In this document: positions 1 through 7,294 of the stretch, one piece after another
Position numbering within the stretch: position 1 is the stretch's first letter
Layout of the letters: each line of letters starts with the position of its first letter
Assembly (NCBI GenBank): GCA_021828525.1
Contig: JAJZGM010000007.1
Span: 1 to 17,724, forward strand
Direction of reading: 5' to 3'
DNA length: 17,724 nt
DNA from: Nitrospirota bacterium
Lineage (GTDB): Bacteria > Nitrospirota > Leptospirillia > Leptospirillales > Leptospirillaceae
Translations under genes and position numbers: made by a program
The notes under the pieces: model-generated
The model's input: the letters and a program-made list of their open reading frames with translations, nothing else
Databases searched by the model: none
Told to the model about the DNA's origin: nothing

Positions 1-2841
1 CACCGCGAGCGGTAGCAGGGCCATGGCATTGGCAAGATGCGTCATGAGAAGGGGAACGATCCGGTCGGAAAGGGCCTGGACGAACCGCTCCTGGCAATCT
101 CCCGTGGCCTTGAGGGCCCGGTCGAGCACCAGAAGTCCGTTTTCGGCCGATATCCCGGCAACCAGGACGAGGCCCACGAATGAGGACAGGTTCAGGGAAT
201 GGTGAAACACGACAAGGGCCAGGAGCGCCATGTCCACGGAGAGAAAAACTCCGGCCAGGAGGAGAAAGGGAGGGGCAAGGCCCCGGACCAGGGCAAAGAT
301 CACACCCGTCACCAGGAGGACGGCGAAAAGGAGGGCCAGGGTCAGATCGCTGAAGCTTTTTTTCTGCCAGGTGGCATAGCCCCCCAGATCGACCCAGACG
401 GACGGGGGAAGGGAGAGGGACGCCAGGGCGTGGTTGATCCGGGCTGAGACCGTCCCGAGGTCGGATCCCGACAGGCGCCCCGACACCGAAATGACCGGAG
501 CCAGGTTCAGGTCGTCAAGCTCGGAGCGTTCGGGCTCTTCCGACCATCGGGTGATCCGGGAGAGGGGAATCAGGCCGGTCGGAGTCTCGACGGGAAAATG
601 GCGGATCCCTTCGAGGGTCCGGAACGGCTCGGGCGATTCCATGACCCGGACAGGCCGGGGAATCTCTCCCTCCATGACCGTTGTCACCGGACGCCCCCAA
701 AGTCCTGTCCTCAAAGAGTCGATGACCTCTCGGGGCGTCAGATGGTAGGAGGCGGCCAGCTCGTTGTCGATGTGAATCCGGGAGGCCGGAGGAACGGGGC
801 GTTCACTCCGGGCCACATCGACCACACCCGGAATCCCCTGCAAAAGCGTGATCACCCCGGGAACGGCCTTTTCCATGCGGCTCCGGTCCGAGCCGTGGAT
901 GCGCACAACGACCGGGGCTTCCGTCCCGATCAGGTCGTTTAGCATGTCTTCGAGAATCTGGGGGAAATCCACCGAAAGCTCCGGCTCGGATTTCCGGACA
1001 AAACTCCGGACCTGGTCGATGACCTCAAAGACCGTCCGGCGGCGGTTGTCCGAGAGGCGGACGATGATGTCCCCCTTCGTCGGCTCGGTGATGTAGAACC
1101 CCATCTCCGCCCCCAGCCTCCGGGAGGTCGAGACCACCTCGGGAAGGGTGTGCAGGAATTTTTCGATACGGGAGAAGGCACGGTCGCTGTCGGCCAGGGA
1201 GGTTCCCGGAGGGGCGTGGATATCGATCAGAAACGCCCCCTCGTCCATTCGCGGCATGAAGTTCGTGGCCAGGTCATGGCGCAGGAGGAACAGGGAGGAG
1301 GCAAAAAAAAGGAAAAGGGCCGCAAGCACTCCCCACCTCGGGAGACGAAAGACCCGGCCGAGAAAGCGCTTGGCAAAGAGGGGATTGGCGTTTCCCCTCT
1401 CCGCCCCGAGGAATGACGGGGTCACGAAGAGGTTGACGGCAAGGGAGAGGAGAAGGAGAAAAAGGAGCGTCAGGGCCAGCGGCATGAAAAAGGCGCCCGC
1501 CAGTCCGCCGAGACCGAAAAGGGGAACCAGGACGACCAGCGAGGCCAGCGAGGAAAAGAGAAAGGGACGCAGGAGAGCAGGAAGTCGGGACCCCCCTTCG
1601 AGGACCACGACGAAGTCGTCGATGACCAGCCCTGTCCCGGCCGCCAGCCCTCCCAGCGTCAGAAGGTTGATCGACTGGTGGAAGAGGGAGAGGAGCCCCA
1701 GGGCCAGGACAAGAATCATCGGAACGAAGGTGGCCACCAGGACAAACGGGCGGATCCTCCGGAGGAAGATCAGGATCACGGCAAAGGCGACTCCGATTCC
1801 AAGCGCCAGGGCCACCGAAACATGGAGGATCGCCTGGCCGATCACATGGCCCTGGTCGTAGGTCACCCGGCTTTTGACCCCCGGTGGCAGGAGGTGGTCG
1901 AAGGTCCTCTTTCCGGACTCGATCCTGGAGACCACCGCAAGGGCGTTTTCCCTGTGGGCCCGAAAGACATTGAGAAGAACCGCCGGTTTTCCGAAGGCAC
2001 TCACCCGGACCATGCGATCCGCGGGACGTATCCCGTAGCGGACCCTGGCCACCTGGGAGAGGGGAAGCGGGGCCGGTCCGGCTCCGGAGAGAAAGACCCG
2101 ACGGACCGTGTCAAGACCTGACAGGGCATTGTGGACCTCGAGCAGGAGGATCTGGTGGTACTCCGAGAGACGGCCCACCACCCCGATCCGGTTGTGGTCG
2201 GAAAGGGAGGCCAGGACATCCTGCATCCTCTTGCCGGCGCTGGCCAGTTCGTAGGGATTGACCTCGACATGGACCTCCCGTCCCTGCCCCCCCACGATCT
2301 CGACCTTCCAGACACCCGGGACGTTGACGAGGAAAGGGAGAAGCCGGTACCGGGCCAGGTCGGTCAGCTCGGACAAGGAGCGCGTGGAACTCGTGAGGGC
2401 GATCTGATAGACGGGGGTATCGGCCGAGATCATCCGTATGGCGCGGGTTCGGCTTCCGGCAGGCAGATCGGGCAAAACACGGCCGAGAGCCTGGTTGACC
2501 CGGGACAGGGCCAGAACCATGGGGGTCGTCCATGAAAAGCGGACAAAGAACTCGGAAGATCCCCGGGAGGTCCGGGAGCGGACTTCCCGGACCCCGGTCA
2601 CCCCCCGGAGGGCCATGGAAACCGGGCGGGTGACCCTCACCTCCATCTGGGAGAAGGGGAGATCCCGCGTCGACACGATCACCGAGATTCTGGGAAAGTC
2701 GATGGAGGGATAGAGGGCGACCGGAAGGGTCAAAGCCCTCGCTCCCGCGAGAACGGTCAGGATCAGGAGAACCAGAAGGGCGGTCAGACGATTTCGTCTG
2801 AGGAAGCGCAGCATTCGATCCGCGCCGTTTCCGTGGATCAT
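1..2841 (-). CDS. RND-family efflux permease, C-terminus off the left edge
   Basis: Proton-driven inner-membrane exporter subunit of the RND superfamily, closer in style to CzcA/multidrug permeases than to SecDF; the substrate cannot be told. 947 residues are visible of the usual 1000-1050, so the last transmembrane helices are missing. The N-terminus reads MLRFLRRNR followed by TM1, then the porter domain starting LPVALYPSIDFPRISV. The TM4 acidic pair that relays protons is present as VIDDFVVV (Asp408 and Asp409). In the TM10 region the motif is SAENGLLVLD, with Glu900 where many relatives have Lys. The frame is open from ATG 2841 with an in-frame TAA upstream; ATG 2814 is an alternative, and neither has a strong ribosome binding site. 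No membrane-fusion partner is encoded directly upstream. Family assignment is secure; substrate and operon partners are unknown. Confidence 0.93.
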   Translation of the reverse strand, partial: MIHGNGADRMLRFLRRNRLTALLVLLILTVLAGARALTLPVALYPSIDFPRISVIVSTRDLPFSQMEVRVTRPVSMALRGVTGVREVRSRTSRGSSEFFVRFSWTTPMVLALSRVNQALGRVLPDLPAGSRTRAIRMISADTPVYQIALTSSTRSLSELTDLARYRLLPFLVNVPGVWKVEIVGGQGREVHVEVNPYELASAGKRMQDVLASLSDHNRIGVVGRLSEYHQILLLEVHNALSGLDTVRRVFLSGAGPAPLPLSQVARVRYGIRPADRMVRVSAFGKPAVLLNVFRAHRENALAVVSRIESGKRTFDHLLPPGVKSRVTYDQGHVIGQAILHVSVALALGIGVAFAVILIFLRRIRPFVLVATFVPMILVLALGLLSLFHQSINLLTLGGLAAGTGLVIDDFVVVLEGGSRLPALLRPFLFSSLASLVVLVPLFGLGGLAGAFFMPLALTLLFLLLLSLAVNLFVTPSFLGAERGNANPLFAKRFLGRVFRLPRWGVLAALFLFFASSLFLLRHDLATNFMPRMDEGAFLIDIHAPPGTSLADSDRAFSRIEKFLHTLPEVVSTSRRLGAEMGFYITEPTKGDIIVRLSDNRRRTVFEVIDQVRSFVRKSEPELSVDFPQILEDMLNDLIGTEAPVVVRIHGSDRSRMEKAVPGVITLLQGIPGVVDVARSERPVPPASRIHIDNELAASYHLTPREVIDSLRTGLWGRPVTTVMEGEIPRPVRVMESPEPFRTLEGIRHFPVETPTGLIPLSRITRWSEEPERSELDDLNLAPVISVSGRLSGSDLGTVSARINHALASLSLPPSVWVDLGGYATWQKKSFSDLTLALLFAVLLVTGVIFALVRGLAPPFLLLAGVFLSVDMALLALVVFHHSLNLSSFVGLVLVAGISAENGLLVLDRALKATGDCQERFVQALSDRIVPLLMTHLANAMALLPLAV

Positions 2842-2883
2842 CGTCTGGATGGTCGCAGGGGGATGGGAGGGCTCATGAGCTCC

Positions 2884-2912
2884 ATGTTAACGGGAGTGAC
2901 GGAAATTGACAA
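2884..2912 (-). promoter_or_regulatory. Predicted sigma70 promoter of the RND gene
   Basis: On the minus strand a TTGTCA -35 box (2912-2907) and a TAACAT -10 box (2889-2884) are separated by 17 nt. This would start transcription near 2877, about 35 nt before the first ATG. It suggests the pump can be expressed independently of the lipoprotein gene upstream. Confidence 0.45.
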
Positions 2913-2925
2913 TCAAGACAGGAAG

Positions 2926-2944
2926 CCCCTTTTGCCAGAAGGGG
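2926..2944 (-). terminator. Small hairpin between lipoprotein and RND genes
   Basis: CCCCTT and AAGGGG form a 6-bp stem with a 7-nt loop, 45 nt after the lipoprotein stop. The trailing minus-strand sequence (CTTCCTGTCTTG) is only weakly T-rich, so termination would be partial at best. Confidence 0.3.
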
Positions 2945-2988
2945 ACATCACCGGGAGAGCGGGTCAGGAGCTTTGAGGACAGCCCCCT

Positions 2989-3636
2989 TCAGGCCGGCTG
3001 CTCCATCTCATTATGCGACAGAGTCCTTGAAGACCTGGCCTTCGACAATGTCCTCCGGAGCGGAACCGACTTTTTTTTCACCTTGGCCGTCATGGTCCGG
3101 GGGGAGTCAAGGGTCGCCCAGACTTCCACGATTCCCTTTCCGAAACGGTCCTCCTCCCTGGCAAGGGAGGGAGTCTCGATGAGGATGGAGGGACGGACCT
3201 CCGTCCTCCCCCGTCCGACCTCATCCGGAGCCACGGAGACACAATCTCCCGGATGAAGGCCGGTCAGGCTCCGGGGCTCAGGATTGCCAGTGACGACCAT
3301 GGCACTTCTGAGCCTGTTCGGATCGCCCCGGAAGAGCGACCGGACACTTCCGAGGGACAGGATGCGGCCGGTCGGAGCCTGGCACAGGGGACGACCCGAC
3401 GGGGAGAGCCTGGTCTCCCGGATGAGAAGAGCGACCCTGCGGCGTCCCGGGTGACGCAGGACCTTCATCACCACTCCTCCGACGATCTTTCTCACGATAT
3501 GCCGCGACTGATCCCCTTCCTCCTCGATCGCCATCACGGTCCCTGTCTCCGTGCTCTGACATGCCGCCAGCGCCATCCCCAGGCTTACGAGAAGCCCTGA
3601 AAAAAACCTTCGACCGAATCTTCTGTCATATCCCAT
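2989..3636 (-). CDS. Predicted lipoprotein of unknown function
   Basis: A 215-residue protein that I do not recognise. The N-terminus has positive charges (MGYDRRFGRR), a hydrophobic stretch and a lipobox LAAC with Cys26, so it is predicted to be lipid-anchored after signal peptidase II cleavage. The mature part is rich in Arg, Ser and short beta-type segments, with a Lys/Arg-rich C-terminal stretch near residues 185-205. ATG 3636 is well supported: GGGAGG lies 6 nt upstream. It lies about 150 nt upstream of the RND permease on the same strand, so a link to efflux is possible. It shows no membrane-fusion-protein hallmarks such as a lipoyl domain or coiled-coil hairpin. Confidence 0.75.
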   Translation of the reverse strand: MGYDRRFGRRFFSGLLVSLGMALAACQSTETGTVMAIEEEGDQSRHIVRKIVGGVVMKVLRHPGRRRVALLIRETRLSPSGRPLCQAPTGRILSLGSVRSLFRGDPNRLRSAMVVTGNPEPRSLTGLHPGDCVSVAPDEVGRGRTEVRPSILIETPSLAREEDRFGKGIVEVWATLDSPRTMTAKVKKKSVPLRRTLSKARSSRTLSHNEMEQPA

Positions 3637-3690
3637 GGCGAACCTCCCGGACCGGAATTCTCTTCAGGACGCATTGATTCCCTCAAATGA

Positions 3691-3726
3691 TTCATCGCAA
3701 TAAGGATGCCATTCCTTATTCATCGC
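3691..3726. repeat. 8-bp inverted repeat flanked by direct repeats
   Basis: AATAAGGA (3699-3706) and TCCTTATT (3713-3720) form a perfect inverted repeat around TGCCAT. Each side carries a copy of TTCATCGC (3691-3698 and 3719-3726) in direct orientation. It lies 55-90 nt upstream of the minus-strand lipoprotein start, a position suited to an operator. The binding protein, if any, is unknown. Confidence 0.5.
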
Positions 3727-3897
3727 GATTCCAGGCCCTCTTCCCCCGATCCCTCCGAGAAAGACAATACAAAAGACGCTAAACATAGACATTAATGTTC
3801 ACATTTGGCCAAAGATGAAGGACCAAGACCCGTCCCTGAATTTCGTGGAGCAAGCCGGAAACCCTCGGAGGCCTCGATCTCCCCTCGGGATCGCCAG

Positions 3898-3933
3898 CCG
3901 GTTCCTCCCTTTCTCCGGAACCGGTGAAAGGGA
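3898..3933. repeat. Two overlapping, mutually exclusive inverted repeats
   Basis: CCGGTTCC (3898-3905) pairs perfectly with GGAACCGG (3917-3924). TCCCTTTC (3906-3913), sitting in that loop, pairs perfectly with GAAAGGGA (3926-3933). Only one of the two 8-bp hairpins can form at a time in a single-stranded copy. Confidence 0.6.
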
Positions 3934-4023
3934 AAGAGACTCCGGGACGAGACTTCACGGAACCTGTCAGGCGAGGTCCGACCCCTCCTTGCGAAAACAG
4001 TTTCTTTCCGGTTCCCGTTCGGC

Positions 4024-4029
4024 TATAAT
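4024..4029 (+). promoter_or_regulatory. -10 element of the tRNA-Glu promoter
   Basis: A perfect TATAAT lies 19 nt before the mature tRNA 5' end. The -35 position about 17 nt upstream (around 4001) reads TTTCTT and is a poor match. The promoter would probably also serve the phosphatase gene just after the tRNA. Confidence 0.6.
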
Positions 4030-4048
4030 CCCTCTCTTGAGTACGTTG

Positions 4049-4124
4049 GGTCCCATCGTCTAGTGGCCTAGGACGCTGGCCTCTCACGCCGGAAACACGG
4101 GTTCGAACCCCGTTGGGACCACCA
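4049..4124 (+). tRNA. tRNA-Glu (anticodon CTC), CCA encoded
   Basis: A complete 76-nt cloverleaf decoding GAG. The acceptor stem GGTCCCA pairs with TGGGACC. The D-arm starts GTCTAGTGGCC. The anticodon stem CTGGC/GCCGG has one T-G pair, and the loop CTCTCAC holds the anticodon at 4083-4085. The T-arm is ACGGG-TTCGAAC-CCCGT. Discriminator A is followed by a genomically encoded CCA. The sequence pattern matches bacterial tRNA-Glu. Confidence 0.97.
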
Positions 4125-4143
4125 ACAGACGCCAGGGAATCCC

Positions 4144-4821
4144 GTGACATCTTTTTTCCCCTCCTCCATCCAGGCCATCCTCTACGATTTCGACGGAACA
4201 CTGGCCGATTCCTTTCTCCCAATTCGCCGATCCTTCAACCACATGCTCCGCCATTTTGGCCATTTCCGGGAGCTGTCGGCCGAGGAAACCCTGGCCCTTG
4301 TGGGGGGGCCCCTTGAAGATTCCGTCGCCCGGCTTCTCCCGCAGGACCAGGTCGTGGCTGGAACTTCGATCTTTCGCGACCATTACGAAAAAATCTATCT
4401 TGATTTGACCAAACCCATGCCGGGGGCCACGGACCTCCTCAGGACGATCTCCAAAAGAGGACTTCCCCAGGGAGTTGTTACCAACAAGCTTGGAAGGTCG
4501 GCCCGGGAACTTGTCCGCCATCTGGGCTGGGACCGGCATCTCCCCCTCTGTTTCGGAGAGGGGGACGGACTCCCCCTCAAGCCGGACCCCGCCATGATCC
4601 TCGCGGCATCAGAGGCCATGGGAATCTCGCCGGGGAGCCTTCTTTTCGTGGGAGACTCTCCCTTCGATTTCTCCGCGGCCCGCAAGGCCGGAAGCCGGAT
4701 CTGTCTTTTGACGACAGGAACCCACCGCCAAAGCGAGCTCTCCGGGCTTGACCCGGATCTCCTCTTCGACAGCCTCGATGAACTTGGAGTCTGGATCAGG
4801 GAACCTGGTACGGTCCGGTAA
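4144..4821 (+). CDS. HAD-superfamily phosphatase, phosphoglycolate-phosphatase-like
   Basis: A 225-residue HAD hydrolase with all four motifs: I, YDFDGTLADS near residues 13-22 (nucleophile Asp); II, VVTNK near 111-115; III, KPDP near 147; IV, FVGDSPFD near 168. A helical cap between motifs I and II (about residues 25-90) is typical of the Gph/PGP group, which removes 2-phosphoglycolate; the true substrate cannot be read from sequence. The start is GTG 4144, with AGGGA about 8 nt upstream. The gene begins 19 nt after the tRNA CCA end without a visible promoter between, so it is probably co-transcribed with the tRNA. Its 3' end overlaps the convergent slp-like gene by 26 nt. Confidence 0.92.
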   Translation: MTSFFPSSIQAILYDFDGTLADSFLPIRRSFNHMLRHFGHFRELSAEETLALVGGPLEDSVARLLPQDQVVAGTSIFRDHYEKIYLDLTKPMPGATDLLRTISKRGLPQGVVTNKLGRSARELVRHLGWDRHLPLCFGEGDGLPLKPDPAMILAASEAMGISPGSLLFVGDSPFDFSAARKAGSRICLLTTGTHRQSELSGLDPDLLFDSLDELGVWIREPGTVR

Positions 4822-5347
4822 ATCCGGGGGTCATGACGGGGAAAGGCGAGCCTCCCATGAGGGAGGTCTCCGGAACCCAGGTATGGAGGGATTGAACGTC
4901 GAGGGTCACGAGACGAAGGGTCCGGCCACTGTCGGTGAGGGCCGGCCTTTTCATGCGACGGACCGTTCCGATGACCGTGATCCGCTGTCCGTCCCTCAGG
5001 GCGGAAGGGTCGACAGGATAGGGAAAAATCAGAAGAAAGAGTCCGGAGGTCGTATCAGGAGCCTCCGGCCTGAGAAACCGGTCCAGCGGAGCCGGTTCGA
5101 GCTGGACATAGGCCCGGGTGGTCCGGTTGTCGAGGTGGACGGTTCGTCCGCCGACGACGACCTTCTGGCCTTCGAGATTGCGGTAATTGTGCAGGATGGC
5201 GCTGTAGGTGAGCGTCGTGTCGGTTCCGGAAAGCTGACGCTTGGTAAATGTCGGGGGATTGAACAGGTCGCATCCTCCGGTCATCAGGAGGACGGGGATC
5301 AGGGCGAGAAGGAGCCTCACGAGCCGCCCCCTCCCGAGTCCGGTCAT
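4796..5347 (-). CDS. slp: Slp-family outer-membrane lipoprotein
   Basis: A 183-residue lipoprotein. The signal peptide MTGLGRGRLVRLLLALIPVL ends in a lipobox MTGGC (Cys26). The mature part shows the Slp/YeaY pattern: the segment YRNLEGQKVVVGGRTVHL, then RAYVQLEPAPLDRFLRP, then a stretch ending DPSALRDGQRITVIGTV. Slp-family proteins are starvation- or acid-related envelope lipoproteins of unclear mechanism. ATG 5347 overlaps the preceding gene's TGA as ATGA, which argues for translational coupling; a GTG at 5356 is possible. It is the last gene of the minus-strand run 6777-4796. Confidence 0.8.
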   Translation of the reverse strand: MTGLGRGRLVRLLLALIPVLLMTGGCDLFNPPTFTKRQLSGTDTTLTYSAILHNYRNLEGQKVVVGGRTVHLDNRTTRAYVQLEPAPLDRFLRPEAPDTTSGLFLLIFPYPVDPSALRDGQRITVIGTVRRMKRPALTDSGRTLRLVTLDVQSLHTWVPETSLMGGSPFPVMTPGFTGPYQVP

Positions 5348-5547
5348 TTTTTCCACCAGTCCAGGTTTCCGGTGATCACGTATTTTCTGAAAAGATCAAA
5401 AATGATGAATCCCAGAAACCCGAACTCGAGGATTGTAAAAATCCGGAAGAAGATCCCGAGAATTTTCGCCCTCCGCGGAGTAAACTCGAGGGGATCAGGG
5501 TCGCCCCCCCCGGAATCCGGCTTTTTTCCCCCGCTCTCATTGTCCAA
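5344..5547 (-). CDS. Small single-span membrane protein
   Basis: A 67-residue protein that I do not recognise. A hydrophilic, Gly/Asp/Pro-rich N-terminal third is followed by basic PRRAK, one hydrophobic helix (about residues 31-53, IFFRIFTILEFGFLGFIIF) and a short tail ending NLDWWKK. The TTG start at 5547 is supported by GGGGAGG 5 nt upstream. It sits 18 nt after the 5566-6777 gene and overlaps the Slp gene by 4 nt. That makes it the middle of a three-gene envelope operon. Confidence 0.75.
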   Translation of the reverse strand: MDNESGGKKPDSGGGDPDPLEFTPRRAKILGIFFRIFTILEFGFLGFIIFDLFRKYVITGNLDWWKK

Positions 5548-5565
5548 AAAACACCTCCCCGTACC

Positions 5566-6777
5566 TCATGTGGGATCTGCCATTCCCAAAAGATTCTGGT
5601 TCAGGGCCCCCAGCCAGTAAACCCTGCGGTTGGCATCCGGCAACATGACGAGATCAATCCTGCGATGGTTGAAGGAAAAGCTGAAATCGACCTCACCGGG
5701 TATGCCGAAGCGGGACGACTCCCCCGTCTGGTAGGGGGCCTGGACCTGGAAGTCGGAGACGACCGATCCGGCTTCATTGATTCTTCCCGCCAGGGAGACG
5801 GTCTGTGAGGCCCGGTCGAAGCCGATCCGCCCTTCGAGGGCGAATGGACCGTCCACTAGAAGACTCCCGGCCAGGGCCATCCGGTAGCTCTTCGCCGGAT
5901 AGCGATAGAAGGGCTTGGGGTAGGGAAGAAAGATTCCCACTCCCCGAGTGTGGTCCGATCTGAGCTCAAAGAGCCCCGAATCGCCCCTTCCTATTATTTT
6001 AAATTCCTGATCTTTTCCTTTCAACCAAAGGGTGGCCCGGAGGTTTCCGAAAAAGTCCGGAGGGGACACCCCCCGCAAAAGGTCCTTTCTCTGGACAACG
6101 CCGTTGACCAGGGAAACGGGATGGTAATAGTGGTCGGGAGTCCGGAATGGCACCGGCCCCACCACAGAGATGGTTTCGTTGAGAAGGGACCGGTAGGCAT
6201 TGAGAAGTACCAGCCGGGGGATCCAGAAGTCCCGGGGGGGAGGGGCCACATCCAGAATCCAGAGGGGAGGTTCCAGGACCGAGGCATCCTCCGACGGCAC
6301 GAAGGCCGCCCTCCGGAGCCGGCAGGCCGAGAGGTCGCGAAATTCGACAAACCCCCGGACGGTCCGCCGCGACCAATGATTATTCCTGCGGGTTTCAATG
6401 ATGGCCGAAAGGGGAAGGACGGCGGACTTCCGGGAGAGGTCGAATCCGGGGGGCCAGTTTTTTTCGATCCGGATACGCAGGATCGGAGCGGGTTTACGCC
6501 CCCGACCCATCGCCACTGCCCGAACATTCAGGTAGCGGGTGGTACATTCGATCGGGGAGACGAGAAGATGGGGGTAGACAGCGGCATCCATCATTGAGGT
6601 GCGATAAAGGGATCCGGGATCCGAAACAGCGGGCATGGTCCTGGAAAGAGAGGCGCAGGAAGAAAGAAGCAGGAGGAGTCCCAAGGATAGAGTCCCGAAG
6701 AGGAGAAGGGAAAGACGTTCCTGTGCACGACTGAAAAAACACGTCCTTCTCTTCCCGGTCTCCGGCCCTGTTTTCAT
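5566..6777 (-). CDS. Large predicted lipoprotein of unknown function
   Basis: About 403 residues with a long signal peptide: basic GKRRTC, then LLLFGTLSLGLLLLLSSC with a lipobox LSSC. The mature protein has many short beta-type segments and aromatic/Arg-rich stretches, suggesting a periplasm-facing beta-rich fold. No domain was recognised. ATG 6777 is preferred. A TTG at 6825 would extend the N-terminus by 16 residues into a region that looks like the divergent promoter and has no ribosome binding site. It is the first gene of an apparent operon with the small membrane protein and the Slp-like lipoprotein. Confidence 0.78.
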   Translation of the reverse strand: MKTGPETGKRRTCFFSRAQERLSLLLFGTLSLGLLLLLSSCASLSRTMPAVSDPGSLYRTSMMDAAVYPHLLVSPIECTTRYLNVRAVAMGRGRKPAPILRIRIEKNWPPGFDLSRKSAVLPLSAIIETRRNNHWSRRTVRGFVEFRDLSACRLRRAAFVPSEDASVLEPPLWILDVAPPPRDFWIPRLVLLNAYRSLLNETISVVGPVPFRTPDHYYHPVSLVNGVVQRKDLLRGVSPPDFFGNLRATLWLKGKDQEFKIIGRGDSGLFELRSDHTRGVGIFLPYPKPFYRYPAKSYRMALAGSLLVDGPFALEGRIGFDRASQTVSLAGRINEAGSVVSDFQVQAPYQTGESSRFGIPGEVDFSFSFNHRRIDLVMLPDANRRVYWLGALNQNLLGMADPT

Positions 6778-6785
6778 CACCAGTA

Positions 6786-6815
6786 TTGAACCCTGTCCTG
6801 TCGTTGTGGTATGAC
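6786..6815 (+). promoter_or_regulatory. Possible promoter of the small lipoprotein gene
   Basis: TTGAAC (6786-6791) and TATGAC (6810-6815) with 18-nt spacing give a 4/6 plus 4/6 match, about 65 nt before ATG 6881. It lies between divergent genes. This is a weak call. Confidence 0.3.
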
Positions 6816-6880
6816 TATCCCGCAAGAACTTGGAATTTCAGAACGATTTATCCCGACAACCAATAAAACTGGAGGATTCC

Positions 6881-7273
6881 ATGGCCCCCATTTCCCCGGC
6901 CGATTCCGCATCCGTCTCCCCCCGAGCCGGTGGCGGACGATTGATCGTCGCCTTCTTTGGCCTTTCATTTCTCGGACTTGGAGCCTGCGCCCAGACCAAT
7001 GCCTTGATCGGCAATCACCAGAACGCGGCCTTCAACTATCGGGCTTCAGCCCAGAACTCCGAAAAATCCGCCAAAAAGGAAGCGGATCTCCAGAACCACA
7101 TTGTCGCTGCGATGAAGTTTATCGATGCCGCCAGGAGCCGGCTCTCCTCGGCCCAGGAATATCAGAAGATCGGGAATCCTGTCTGGGCCAAGAACATGTT
7201 TGACAAGAGCATTGAAGACCTCACCACCGCCGCAAACGAGATCAAGTCCGCCCAGTCTCCCCTTTCAAACTAG
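6881..7273 (+). CDS. Small predicted lipoprotein with helical mature domain
   Basis: A 130-residue protein. After a short polar lead, the hydrophobic segment IVAFFGLSFLGLGAC ends in a lipobox with Cys36. The mature part is rich in Ala, Asn, Lys and Glu and is predicted alpha-helical, perhaps a helical bundle (AAFNYRASAQNSEKSAKKEA, then LQNHIVAAMKFIDAARSRLS). I know no family for it. ATG 6881 is chosen because GGAGGA lies 4 nt upstream; a TTG at 6830 in the same frame has no such site. The gene ends 21 nt from the convergent RNase R stop. Confidence 0.78.
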   Translation: MAPISPADSASVSPRAGGGRLIVAFFGLSFLGLGACAQTNALIGNHQNAAFNYRASAQNSEKSAKKEADLQNHIVAAMKFIDAARSRLSSAQEYQKIGNPVWAKNMFDKSIEDLTTAANEIKSAQSPLSN

Positions 7274-7294
7274 GTCGTCCGGCTGACCCGGGGA

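Larger units (their letters stand above)
3637..4048. other. 412-nt non-coding region rich in inverted repeats
   Basis: No convincing gene is seen between the lipoprotein start and the tRNA. The stretch holds a palindrome flanked by direct repeats (3691-3726), a 10-bp perfect palindrome ACATTAATGT (3789-3798), a hairpin CGATC/GATCG (3875-3893), two overlapping and mutually exclusive hairpins (3898-3933), and the tRNA promoter near its right end. Part of it is locally AT-rich (about 3760-3800). It probably carries the control region of the minus-strand lipoprotein gene as well as the tRNA promoter. Confidence 0.6.

Noticed and set aside
1148..1861. Very Arg/Lys-rich plus-strand frame of 237 codons
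   Set aside because: Antisense to the RND permease; the composition follows from the opposite strand's hydrophobic codons.
3779..4222. Minus-strand frame of 147 codons across the tRNA
   Set aside because: It runs through the antisense of tRNA-Glu and the start of the phosphatase gene, with no ribosome binding site or recognisable domain.
4748..5620. Open plus-strand frame of 290 codons
   Set aside because: Opposite the Slp-like and small membrane genes, which have ribosome binding sites, a lipobox and a stop-start overlap; the plus frame has none.
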